The notes beneath the pieces are model-generated. The model searched no databases. It saw nothing but the letters and a program-made list of their open reading frames with translations, and had not been told where the DNA came from. Shown one piece after another: positions 1-5,396 of a stretch of DNA of 5,396 nucleotides. How positions within the stretch are numbered: the stretch's first letter is position 1; each line of letters begins with the position of its first letter. The DNA comes from an uncultured Ellagibacter sp. GTDB taxonomy: Bacteria; Actinomycetota; Coriobacteriia; Coriobacteriales; Eggerthellaceae. The translations under genes and the position numbers were made by a program. The DNA lies in assembly GCA_934613165.1 (NCBI GenBank), contig CAKTSW010000119.1, forward strand, positions 1-5,396, in the 5' to 3' direction.

Positions 1-422
1 TCGGCGGCTCCGCCTCCTCGATCGTCCTCGGCGCCATCGCTTCCATGGCGATCTTCCAGGTCAACGGGGTCACAAACTGGAGCCAAGTCGTTCTCGTCCT
101 GATCATCCCCTTCGCGCTCGGCTTCGTGTGCACCGTCGTCTTCGCAACCGAAACGGGCGGGAAGACGATGGACGAGCTGGCGGAAGAAACCGGAAAGGGC
201 GACCCGAACGATACGGGAGCCGTGCAGTTCGGCATCATGGCGTGCGTCATCGTCCTTCTGTTCGTGCTGTGCATCGTGTGCCCGCTGGCGGTGCCCGATT
301 GGTCGAAGCAACCGGTCGCGCTGCCCCTCATGGCCATCGGCCTTCTGCTCCCCTTCGTCTACTTCTTCATCTTCGGTGGTGCCCAACTGGCGCGGAACAA
401 GCGCGCGTTCACCGCTGAGTAA
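1..422 (+). CDS. C-terminal part of a membrane transporter, probably major facilitator superfamily (5' end outside window)
   Basis: The reading frame is open from the window edge (first complete codon at base 3) to TAA at 420-422, giving the last 139 residues of a membrane protein. A helix-like small-residue stretch (residues 1-20) is followed by a hydrophobic segment (about 29-48). Next comes the motif ATETGGKTMDELAEE (48-62), which resembles the PETKG-(K/R)-(T/S)-LEE signature that follows transmembrane helix 12 in sugar-porter-type MFS proteins. An acidic, glycine-rich loop (63-73) and two further hydrophobic segments (about 76-97 and 105-127) come after it, and the basic tail RNKR lies near the end. 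Two helices after that motif are unusual for a 12-helix MFS protein. The internal ATG at 45 is not a plausible start because the frame and the hydrophobic pattern continue upstream of it. The substrate cannot be deduced. A terminator separates it from the fld-like operon, so co-transcription is unlikely, although transport of an organic acid for that operon is conceivable. Confidence 0.65.
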   Translation, partial: GGSASSIVLGAIASMAIFQVNGVTNWSQVVLVLIIPFALGFVCTVVFATETGGKTMDELAEETGKGDPNDTGAVQFGIMACVIVLLFVLCIVCPLAVPDWSKQPVALPLMAIGLLLPFVYFFIFGGAQLARNKRAFTAE

Positions 423-453
423 GTCGCGAAGATTCCCCTGCTAATCCCTCCTC

Positions 454-485
454 GACGTCATGGAACTTATCCCGGCCATGGCGTC
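454..485 (+). other. Hairpin downstream of the transporter gene
   Basis: The left arm GACGTCATGG (454-463) pairs with CCATGGCGTC (476-485) over 10 base pairs with one G-U wobble, closing a 12-base loop. No T-run follows, so it is not by itself a Rho-independent terminator. It sits 31 bases after the transporter stop codon and only 2 bases before a second hairpin. It may protect the 3' end of the transporter mRNA or strengthen termination. The role is inferred; the pairing is seen directly. Confidence 0.55.
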
Positions 486-487
486 AC

Positions 488-532
488 CGCGAAAGCGTCC
501 TCGATTTACTCGGGTGGCGCTTTCGCGTCTTT
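488..532 (+). terminator. Probable Rho-independent terminator of the transporter gene
   Basis: The arms CGCGAAAGCG (488-497) and CGCTTTCGCG (518-527) form a perfect 10 bp stem around a 20-base loop, followed at once by TCTTT (528-532). The T-run is short and interrupted, so termination may be partial. The flank on the opposite strand has no T-run, which makes it directional for + strand transcription. It separates the upstream transporter from the operon that begins at 663. Confidence 0.7.
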
Positions 533-586
533 CAACGGCTGCTCTCGTTTCCCGATATATAGGCAAAATCGAATACTGTCTATTAA

Positions 587-616
587 TTCTCATCCGCATT
601 GTTCCGACAATATAAC
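587..616 (+). promoter_or_regulatory. Candidate sigma-70-type promoter of the fld-like operon
   Basis: The stretch from about 550 to 620 is markedly AT-rich in an otherwise GC-rich window. TATAAC (611-616) matches the -10 consensus at 5 of 6 positions. With an 18-base spacer, TTCTCA (587-592) matches the -35 consensus at 4 of 6. Transcription would start near 623, leaving a leader of about 40 bases. Other TA-rich hexamers (for example GATATA at 554-559) are possible -10 elements, so the exact start is uncertain. Confidence 0.4.
598..611. promoter_or_regulatory. Operator-like palindrome inside the promoter
   Basis: ATTGT (598-602) and ACAAT (607-611) form a perfect 5 bp inverted repeat with a 4-base centre, TCCG. 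The element lies between the proposed -35 and -10 boxes and touches the -10 box. That is a typical place for a repressor site, and the size would fit a dimeric DNA-binding protein such as a CRP/FNR-like or TetR-like regulator. No regulator gene is in the window. A 10-base match inside AT-rich DNA can arise by chance. Confidence 0.3.
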
Positions 617-626
617 CAGTTCAGGT

Positions 627-643
627 GCGCCGTCTCGCGGCGC
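627..643 (+). other. Small GC-rich hairpin in the 5' leader just before the ribosome binding site
   Basis: GCGCCG (627-632) pairs with CGGCGC (638-643) around the 5-base loop TCTCG, giving an all-GC 6 bp stem that a T-G wobble (626/644) can lengthen by one. It ends 8 bases before the Shine-Dalgarno sequence. It does not hide that sequence, so it more likely stabilises the 5' end or spaces the ribosome site. A regulatory role is not shown. Confidence 0.35.
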
Positions 644-651
644 GATCATGC

Positions 652-658
652 AAGGAGG
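652..658 (+). promoter_or_regulatory. Strong ribosome binding site that fixes the start of the CoA-transferase gene
   Basis: AAGGAGG is a full-length match to the anti-Shine-Dalgarno consensus and ends 4 bases before ATG 663. An in-frame ATG at 648 lies upstream of this site and would translate the Shine-Dalgarno itself as Gln-Gly-Gly, so 663 is chosen as the start. This is the best ribosome site in the window and suggests high expression of the operon's first gene. Confidence 0.85.
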
Positions 659-662
659 AAAC

Positions 663-1907
663 ATGGAAGAGGTAAAGCGCCCGCTCGAAGGCATCAAGGT
701 CCTCGAGATGGCAACGTTCATCGCCGTTCCCGCCGTCGGCCGTATCCTGGCCGACCTGGGCGCCGAGGTCGTCAAGATCGAGTCCGCGAAGGGCGACAAC
801 CTTCGCTACACCGCCCCGAACGAGGGCCGTCCGGCCGACCCCCATGAGGACATCAACTTCGACTTGGAGAACTCCGGCAAGAAGGGCATCGTCGTCGACT
901 TGCGCACCGACAAGGGCCGCGAAATCCTCTTCAAGCTCCTCGACGACACGGACGTGTTCCTCACCAACTGGCGCCCGCAGGCGCTTGAGCGAAAGAACCT
1001 CACCTACGACGACCTTAAGGACCGCTATCCGAGCCTCGTCTACGCGAGCCTTACCGGCTACGGCGAGAAGGGCCCCGACAAGGACCTGCCCGGCTTCGAC
1101 TACACGGCGTTCTTCGCCCGCAGCGGTTGGTCGGGATCGCTCTACCAGAAGGGCACCGTGCCCTCCAACCTCATCCCGGCGCTCGGCGACCATCAGGGCG
1201 CGCTCGCGCTGACCGTCGGCGTCCTTGCGGCCCTCTTCCGCGCGAAGACGACCGGCAAGGGCGAGAAGGTCACCACGAACCTCCTTCACACCGCCGTGTG
1301 GGTGCAGTCCTTCCAAATCCAGGGCGCGCAGTACGGCAGCGAGTTCGGCGGCGTTTCTTACCCGTTCGACCGTCGCGACAACCAGCTGCCCTACCAGCCC
1401 GCCGTCCAGACGAAGGATGACCGCTTCCTCCAGGTCATGGGCCCGAACTTCGACATCTACTACCCGCTCATCCTTAAAGCCATCGGCCGCGAGGACGTGC
1501 TTTCCGACCCGGTCTTGAGCGACCAGAACGAGATGATCCGCACGGGCCGCGTCGGCGAGGCCTACGACATCATCCAGGCCGGCTTCAAGGAGAAGACCGC
1601 CGCTGAATGGGCGCCGATCCTGACCGAACTCGACATCCCGTTCTCCCTCTGCAAGACCTACGAGGAGGTCGTCGACGACGAGCAGGCGTGGGCGAATGAC
1701 GTGTTCTGCGAGGTCGACTACCCGCGCGGGAAGAAGGCCCTCGTCCGTCCGCCGATCGACTTCGAGGAAACGCCGCTTCCGCCCTACGAGAAGGCACCAC
1801 TGCTCGGCGCCGACACGAAGGCGGTCCTTTCCGATCTGGGCTACAGCGACGAAGAGATCGCGTCGATGATCGCCGACAAGACCGTCGGCGTCTGGGAAGA
1901 GAAATAG
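663..1907 (+). CDS. fldA: Family III CoA-transferase, FldA/HadA type (acyl-CoA:2-hydroxyacid CoA-transferase)
   Basis: This 414-residue cytosolic enzyme probably moves CoA from an enoyl- or acyl-CoA product to an (R)-2-hydroxy acid, priming it for dehydration. Family III (CaiB/Frc/BaiF) hallmarks are the N-terminal LGAEVVKIE (32-40), GDNLRYTAPNEGRP (44-57), TGYGEKGPDKDLPGFDY (131-147) and the LGD motif whose aspartate, D176, should form the covalent acyl anhydride. DDEQAWAND (338-346) and PLLGADT (379-385) mark the C-terminal part. The LRYTAPNEGRP and EKGPDKDLPGFDYTAFFAR stretches match my recollection of Clostridium sporogenes FldA closely, much closer than CaiB or formyl-CoA transferase. 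The start at 663 follows a perfect Shine-Dalgarno. The stop codon overlaps the ribosome site of the next gene, so the two are probably translationally coupled. The acid used (aryl lactate, 2-hydroxyisocaproate or another) is not determined; HadA is the main alternative name. Confidence 0.9.
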   Translation: MEEVKRPLEGIKVLEMATFIAVPAVGRILADLGAEVVKIESAKGDNLRYTAPNEGRPADPHEDINFDLENSGKKGIVVDLRTDKGREILFKLLDDTDVFLTNWRPQALERKNLTYDDLKDRYPSLVYASLTGYGEKGPDKDLPGFDYTAFFARSGWSGSLYQKGTVPSNLIPALGDHQGALALTVGVLAALFRAKTTGKGEKVTTNLLHTAVWVQSFQIQGAQYGSEFGGVSYPFDRRDNQLPYQPAVQTKDDRFLQVMGPNFDIYYPLILKAIGREDVLSDPVLSDQNEMIRTGRVGEAYDIIQAGFKEKTAAEWAPILTELDIPFSLCKTYEEVVDDEQAWANDVFCEVDYPRGKKALVRPPIDFEETPLPPYEKAPLLGADTKAVLSDLGYSDEEIASMIADKTVGVWEEK

Positions 1908-1916
1908 GGGGGCGCC

Positions 1917-3146
1917 ATGGCTCAGCTTGAACCCGCGAAGAGCGTGGCCGGCCGCGTGCTGGCCGAGGTCGCGAACGACGTGTACGAAGACGCCATCAAG
2001 GCGAAGGCCCGCGGCGAGAAGATCGGCTGGATTTCCTCGAATTTCCCGCAGGAGATCCCGACGGCGCTCGGCATCCACTGCGTGTACCCCGAAAGCCAGG
2101 CGGCCGCCATCTCGGCGAAGGGCGCCGGCCAGGAAATGTGCGAGCACGCGGAAGGCGAGCTCGGCTTCTCCAACGACATCTGCGCGTACTCCCGCATCAG
2201 CATGGCGTATGCCGACCTCGCCAAATGCCCCAACGGCGAGCGCGAGATGCCGCTGCCTGATTTCGTTCTGTGCTGCAACAATATCTGCGACTGCATGCTC
2301 AAATGGTACGAGAACCTGGGGCGCACCCTCGGCGTGCCCGTCATCGTGATCGACGTGCCCTTCAACAACAAGTACGACGTCGACCGCAAGCGCATCGACT
2401 ACATCGGCGCCCAGTTCCGCGACGCCATCGCCCAGCTCGAGGAAATCGCGGGCAAGAAGTGGGACGAGAAGAAGTTCGAGGAGGTCTGCCGCGTTTCCGG
2501 CCGCATCGGCGAGGAATGGCTCAAGGCGACCAAGTACCTGAACTACAAGCCCGCTCCTTATAAGGGGTTCGACCTGTTCAACCACATGGCGGTCGCGACC
2601 ATGGCCCGCGGCCAGCAGCGCTCGCTCGACGCGTTCATCGAGTTCAACAAGGAATGCGAGCAGTTCATCCGCGAGCACAAGTCCACCTTCAAGGGCGAGG
2701 AGAAGTACCGCGTCATGTTCGAGGGCATCGCATGCTGGCCCTACCTGCGCGTCACCTACTCCACGATGAAGAACCTCGGCATCAACGTCACCTCCTGCGT
2801 CTACGGCCCCTCATTCGCCTTCGAGTACAGCACCTTCGACGAGATGATGGAAGCCTACGCGTCGGTGCCCAACTCCATCAACATCGAGCGCTCGACCGAG
2901 CTGCGCGAGCGCCTGTGCCTTGAGGGCAAGGTCGACGGCGGCCTCATCCACATCAACCGTTCCTGCAAGATGTGGTCCTCGACCATGCTCGAGATGGCGC
3001 GCCGCATCAGCAACGATCTCAACATCCCGGTCGTCACCTTCGACGGCGACCAGTCCGACCCGCGCAACTTCAGTGAAGAGCAGTACGTCACGCGCGTTCA
3101 GGGCTTAGCCGAGATCATGGAAGCGAACGCGAAGAAGGGTGAGTAA
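1917..3146 (+). CDS. fldB: (R)-2-hydroxyacyl-CoA dehydratase, alpha subunit (FldB/HadB type)
   Basis: This 409-residue protein is one half of the oxygen-sensitive heterodimer that turns a 2-hydroxyacyl-CoA into a 2-enoyl-CoA by ketyl-radical chemistry. Each subunit in the family holds one [4Fe-4S] cluster on three cysteines. The expected ligands here are C89 (GFSNDIC), one of C119/C120/C124 in VLCCNNIC, and C350 (HINRSC). Further family blocks are SNFPQEIPTALG (41-52), MCEHAEGELGF (74-84), FEGIACWPYLR (268-278), VPNSINIE (317-324) and FDGDQSDPRNFSEEQY (375-390). These follow my memory of C. sporogenes FldB almost block for block, and the length fits FldB/HadB (about 410) rather than the longer 2-hydroxyglutaryl-CoA subunit HgdA. 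C126 seems extra compared with FldB. The run GGGGGG (1907-1912), starting on the last base of the upstream stop codon, serves as the ribosome site. Activity needs an ATP-dependent activator that is not encoded in this window. Confidence 0.93.
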   Translation: MAQLEPAKSVAGRVLAEVANDVYEDAIKAKARGEKIGWISSNFPQEIPTALGIHCVYPESQAAAISAKGAGQEMCEHAEGELGFSNDICAYSRISMAYADLAKCPNGEREMPLPDFVLCCNNICDCMLKWYENLGRTLGVPVIVIDVPFNNKYDVDRKRIDYIGAQFRDAIAQLEEIAGKKWDEKKFEEVCRVSGRIGEEWLKATKYLNYKPAPYKGFDLFNHMAVATMARGQQRSLDAFIEFNKECEQFIREHKSTFKGEEKYRVMFEGIACWPYLRVTYSTMKNLGINVTSCVYGPSFAFEYSTFDEMMEAYASVPNSINIERSTELRERLCLEGKVDGGLIHINRSCKMWSSTMLEMARRISNDLNIPVVTFDGDQSDPRNFSEEQYVTRVQGLAEIMEANAKKGE

Positions 3147-3148
3147 CG

Positions 3149-4279
3149 ATGACCACGATCAATGAACTTCTCTCCGAGTTCTCGGAAGTTGCGGCCAACC
3201 CGACGGCCGAGCTCGACCGCCATATCGCCGCCGGCAAGAAGGTCGTCGGCGTGGGCCCGTACTACGTCCCCGAGGAGCTCGTCTACGCGGCCGGCGCTAT
3301 CCCGTTCGGCGTGTGGGGCCGCATGGGAACCGCGACCGAGGCGCGTAAGTACTTCCCGCCGTTCTACTGCTCGATCTGCCAGATGACGCTTGAAATGGGC
3401 CTCAATCACGAGCTCGACAAGCTCTCCGGCTACATGACCTCGGCGCTCTGCGACACCCAACGCGGCTTCTCGCAGAACTTCCGTGTGGGCGTGACGCAGG
3501 TCCCGATGATCTTCGTCTCGCAGCCCCAGAACCGCGCCACCAAGGCCGGCCACGACTACGCGGCGAGCTCGTACACGGAACTCCGCACGCAGGTGGGCGA
3601 GGTGTGCGACGCCATCATCGACGACGCCGAGCTTTCCCAGGCCATCAAGCTCTACAACTCCTGGCGCGCCGCGATGCGCACCTTCGTGAAGCTCGCGGGC
3701 GAGCGCCCCTCGCTTGTGAGCGTGTCCGCGCGCAACGACGTCGTGAACGCCGGCTATTACATGGACAAGGCCGCGCACCTGGAGAAAGTCACCGAGTTGA
3801 ACAAGCTTCTCGCCGCTGAGGCGCCGAGCACCGACGGGTTCGCCAAGATCGTGCTTTCCGGCATCTTCTACGACATTCCCGCCGTGAAGGAGATGCTCGA
3901 CGAGAACAAGTTCGCCGTCGTGGCAGACGACATCGCGAAGGAATCGCGTGCCTTCTCGATCGAGGTTCCCGAGGAGGGCGACCCCATCGAGGCGCTCGCC
4001 GCGGGCTTCTGCGGGCTTAAGAACGACTCCATCCTCTACGACGCCGAGAAGTCGCACATCACGCACGTCGTCGACATCGCCAAGAAAAGCGGCGCCCAGG
4101 GCGTGGTGCTTCTTCTGGCCAAGTTCTGCGACCCGGAGGAATTCGACGCGCCGCTTCTTGCGAAGGAATGCAGGAAGGCGGGCCTTCCCGTCGTGCAGAT
4201 CGAGGTCGACCAGTCGGCCGAGAGCTACGAACAGGCGCGCACCCAGCTCGAGACGTTCAAAGAGCTGATCGGCGCTTAA
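3149..4279 (+). CDS. fldC: (R)-2-hydroxyacyl-CoA dehydratase, beta subunit (FldC/HadC type)
   Basis: This 376-residue protein is the partner of the alpha subunit and carries the second [4Fe-4S] cluster of the heterodimer. The likely ligands are C74 (PFYCSIC), C101 (ALCDTQRGFSQNFR) and C327 (AKFCDPEEFD). C77 is a nearby extra cysteine where I recall alanine in FldC. Other family blocks are GVGPYYVPEELVYAAGAIPFG (split around residue 45), FVSQPQNR (122-129), VLSGIFYDIP (235-244), ADDIAKESR (259-267) and the C-terminal GLPVVQIEVDQ (345-355). The length agrees with FldC/HadC. Only 2 bases separate it from the alpha gene, and its ribosome site AAGGGTGAG (3135-3143) lies within the last codons of that gene. 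This arrangement suits coupled 1:1 synthesis of the two subunits. The assignment to the dehydratase family is secure, but the substrate is not; the related benzoyl-CoA reductase subunits are a less likely reading given the fldA neighbour. Confidence 0.92.
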   Translation: MTTINELLSEFSEVAANPTAELDRHIAAGKKVVGVGPYYVPEELVYAAGAIPFGVWGRMGTATEARKYFPPFYCSICQMTLEMGLNHELDKLSGYMTSALCDTQRGFSQNFRVGVTQVPMIFVSQPQNRATKAGHDYAASSYTELRTQVGEVCDAIIDDAELSQAIKLYNSWRAAMRTFVKLAGERPSLVSVSARNDVVNAGYYMDKAAHLEKVTELNKLLAAEAPSTDGFAKIVLSGIFYDIPAVKEMLDENKFAVVADDIAKESRAFSIEVPEEGDPIEALAAGFCGLKNDSILYDAEKSHITHVVDIAKKSGAQGVVLLLAKFCDPEEFDAPLLAKECRKAGLPVVQIEVDQSAESYEQARTQLETFKELIGA

Positions 4280-4327
4280 GGAACAAGGGCGCCGGAAGAG
4301 GCGGCTTATCCCAGAAAGGAAAGACAA
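4280..4327 (+). other. Longest spacer inside the operon, with the ribosome site of the reductase gene
   Basis: The 48 bases between the beta-subunit stop and GTG 4328 hold the ribosome site AAAGGAAAG (4315-4323) and no convincing terminator or promoter. The wider gap and the GTG start contrast with the 9- and 2-base spacers upstream, so the reductase is probably co-transcribed but translated independently of the dehydratase. Confidence 0.5.
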
Positions 4328-5396
4328 GTGGACTTCAGTTACACCGACGAGCAGGAGCTTCTGGTCGACAGCATCAAGGAGTTCTGCGAGCGCTTCTTCA
4401 CCGAGGCGAAGATCCGCGACATGTACGAGAAAGAGTCGATGAGCGACGAGCTTATCCAGGAGTACCTCGAAGCCGGGTTCGGCCTCATGGGAATCCCTGA
4501 GGAACTCGGCGGCATTCCCTGCGACATGCAGACGCTCGGCCTGCTCACCGAGGAGTTCGCGCACTATTCCGGCGTCATCACGCCGCTTCTGAACAACACG
4601 CTCGCCATGCGCGACCTCATCGATTTCGGCTCCGAGGAGCAGGTCGCCGAGGCGATGGAGGCCTACAGCGAGACGGGCAAGCCCACGTTCTCGCTCGGCT
4701 TCTCCGAGCCCGCCGCGGGGTCGGACAACATGAACATGTCGTGCGTCACCAAGAAGCAGGCCGACGGGACCTACCTTCTGAACGGCCAGAAGACGTGGGT
4801 CACCCAGGGCGCGGCGTTCCCGAACGTCCTCGTCGTCTCCAAGGACGAGGACCCCTCCCGCGAGAACAAGAGCATGTCGATGTGGCTTGTCCCTCTCGAA
4901 ACGAAGGGCCTCACCACCGCGCCGCTTCACAAGATCGGCCAACAGATCATGCCGTTCTGCGAGGTGTACTTCGACGACGTCATCCTGACCGAGGACATGC
5001 GCGTCGGCGAAGAGGGCAAGGGCTTCTACAACCTCATGAAAAACTTCGAGACCGAGCGCTGCCTCATCGTGGCGCAGGCCATCGGCGTGGCGCAGGCCGC
5101 CATGGACGACGCCGCGGCGTACGTGTCCGAGCGCATGACCTTCGGCAAGCCGATCGCGAACTACCAGCTCATCCAGCTTAAGCTCGTCGAGATGGAAACC
5201 GCCCTCCAGAACTCCCGCAACATGCTGTACAAGACGCTCTGGAAGATGGACAGCGGCCAGTCGGTGCGCATCGATTCGGCGCTGCTCAAGCGCTACGCGT
5301 GCCAGGAGGCGACCAAGGTCGCGTCCGAGGCGATGCAGATCTACGGCGGTCTCGGCTTCACCACCGAGACCCGCCTGGGCCGCCTGTGGGCCGACC
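4328..5396 (+). CDS. Acyl-CoA dehydrogenase, CaiA-like (probable enoyl-CoA reductase; 3' end outside window)
   Basis: GTG 4328 begins a frame open to the window edge (356 complete codons); about 25-30 residues are missing against the family length near 380. AAGGA (4316-4320) lies 7 bases upstream. The frame is closed upstream by the beta-subunit stop at 4277, no other start lies between, and the N-terminus MDFSYTDEQELL is typical. FAD and substrate motifs are GFSEPAAGSD (124-133), LNGQKTWVTQGA (151-162), FCEVYFDDVIL (210-220), ERMTFGKPIANYQLIQ (268-283) and QIYGGLGF (337-344). Candidate catalytic bases are E347 (the medium-chain enzyme position) and E243 (the isovaleryl-CoA dehydrogenase position). 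Blocks such as NMLYKTLWKMDSGQ recall E. coli crotonobetainyl-CoA reductase CaiA. In this operon it probably reduces the 2-enoyl-CoA made by the dehydratase, taking electrons from an electron-transfer flavoprotein not seen here. Oxidation in the reverse direction cannot be excluded. Confidence 0.9.
   Translation, partial: MDFSYTDEQELLVDSIKEFCERFFTEAKIRDMYEKESMSDELIQEYLEAGFGLMGIPEELGGIPCDMQTLGLLTEEFAHYSGVITPLLNNTLAMRDLIDFGSEEQVAEAMEAYSETGKPTFSLGFSEPAAGSDNMNMSCVTKKQADGTYLLNGQKTWVTQGAAFPNVLVVSKDEDPSRENKSMSMWLVPLETKGLTTAPLHKIGQQIMPFCEVYFDDVILTEDMRVGEEGKGFYNLMKNFETERCLIVAQAIGVAQAAMDDAAAYVSERMTFGKPIANYQLIQLKLVEMETALQNSRNMLYKTLWKMDSGQSVRIDSALLKRYACQEATKVASEAMQIYGGLGFTTETRLGRLWAD

Noticed and set aside
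554..586. Alternative -10 boxes GATATA (554-559) and TATTAA (581-586)
   Set aside because: Neither has a -35 partner as good as TTCTCA at an 18-base spacing, although they cannot be excluded without mapping.
648..662. ATG 648 as the start of the CoA-transferase
   Set aside because: It would translate through the perfect Shine-Dalgarno at 652-658 and has no comparable ribosome site of its own. ATG 663 is correctly placed.
621..2678. Open frame of 685 codons on the minus strand
   Set aside because: It is antisense to the transferase and alpha-subunit genes, whose family motifs are clear. GC-rich third positions remove stop codons from the antisense frame, and its translation is a low-complexity Leu/Val/Asp/Arg-rich sequence with no recognisable domain.
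4271..4293. Possible hairpin GGCGC / GCGCC spanning the beta-subunit stop codon
   Set aside because: It has only 5 base pairs with a 13-base loop and no T-run, so it is not convincing as a terminator or attenuator.
3098..4942. Open frame of 614 codons on the minus strand
   Set aside because: It is a shadow of the beta-subunit and reductase genes for the same reason: repetitive Leu/Arg/Glu/Val composition, no motif, no ribosome site, and real genes on the other strand.
4741..5181. ATG-started + strand frame inside the reductase region
   Set aside because: Its product is an Arg/Gly/His-rich out-of-frame sequence. The GTG-4328 frame carries all the acyl-CoA dehydrogenase motifs.
1..5396. CRISPR arrays, tRNA or rRNA genes, insertion sequences, long direct repeats
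   Set aside because: None seen: no regularly spaced repeats, no cloverleaf or rRNA-like stretches, no transposase, and almost the whole window is accounted for by five genes and one short intergenic gap.

Overview
The window is GC-rich and strongly biased to G or C at third codon positions. It carries tightly packed genes, all on the + strand. Gene content (anaerobic 2-hydroxyacyl-CoA chemistry) and base composition suggest a strict anaerobe. A gut Coriobacteriia/Eggerthellaceae-type actinobacterium is my best guess, but this is inference and no marker gene is present to prove it.

Layout. Positions 1-422 hold the C-terminal end of a membrane transporter, probably of the major facilitator superfamily. 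Positions 423-662 are a non-coding gap. It contains two tandem hairpins (the second looks like a Rho-independent terminator), then an AT-rich stretch with a candidate promoter overlapped by a short palindrome, a small 5'-UTR hairpin and a very strong Shine-Dalgarno sequence. From 663 to the window end runs a four-gene operon: a family III CoA-transferase of the FldA/HadA type, the alpha and beta subunits of an FldBC/HadBC-type (R)-2-hydroxyacyl-CoA dehydratase, and an acyl-CoA dehydrogenase of the CaiA type that is cut by the window edge. The last gene starts at GTG 4328.

How the genes work together (inferred from family knowledge). The CoA-transferase loads a 2-hydroxy acid with CoA taken from the pathway's own acyl-CoA product. 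The iron-sulfur dehydratase removes water by ketyl-radical chemistry to give a 2-enoyl-CoA. The acyl-CoA dehydrogenase could then reduce the double bond, making the saturated acyl-CoA that serves as the next CoA donor. This is the reductive, electron-sink half of Stickland-type amino acid fermentation, known for phenylalanine, tyrosine and tryptophan (fld genes) and leucine (had genes) in clostridia. The actual substrate cannot be read from the sequence.

Most notable points. The ATP-dependent activator (FldI/HadI) that clostridial operons carry between the transferase and dehydratase genes is absent here, with only 9 bases in that place. The reductase resembles carnitine-pathway CaiA more than a butyryl-CoA-type dehydrogenase, which gives a mixed Fld/Cai pathway. 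It also carries glutamates at both alternative catalytic-base positions known in the superfamily. I see no RNA genes, CRISPR, mobile elements or long repeats.
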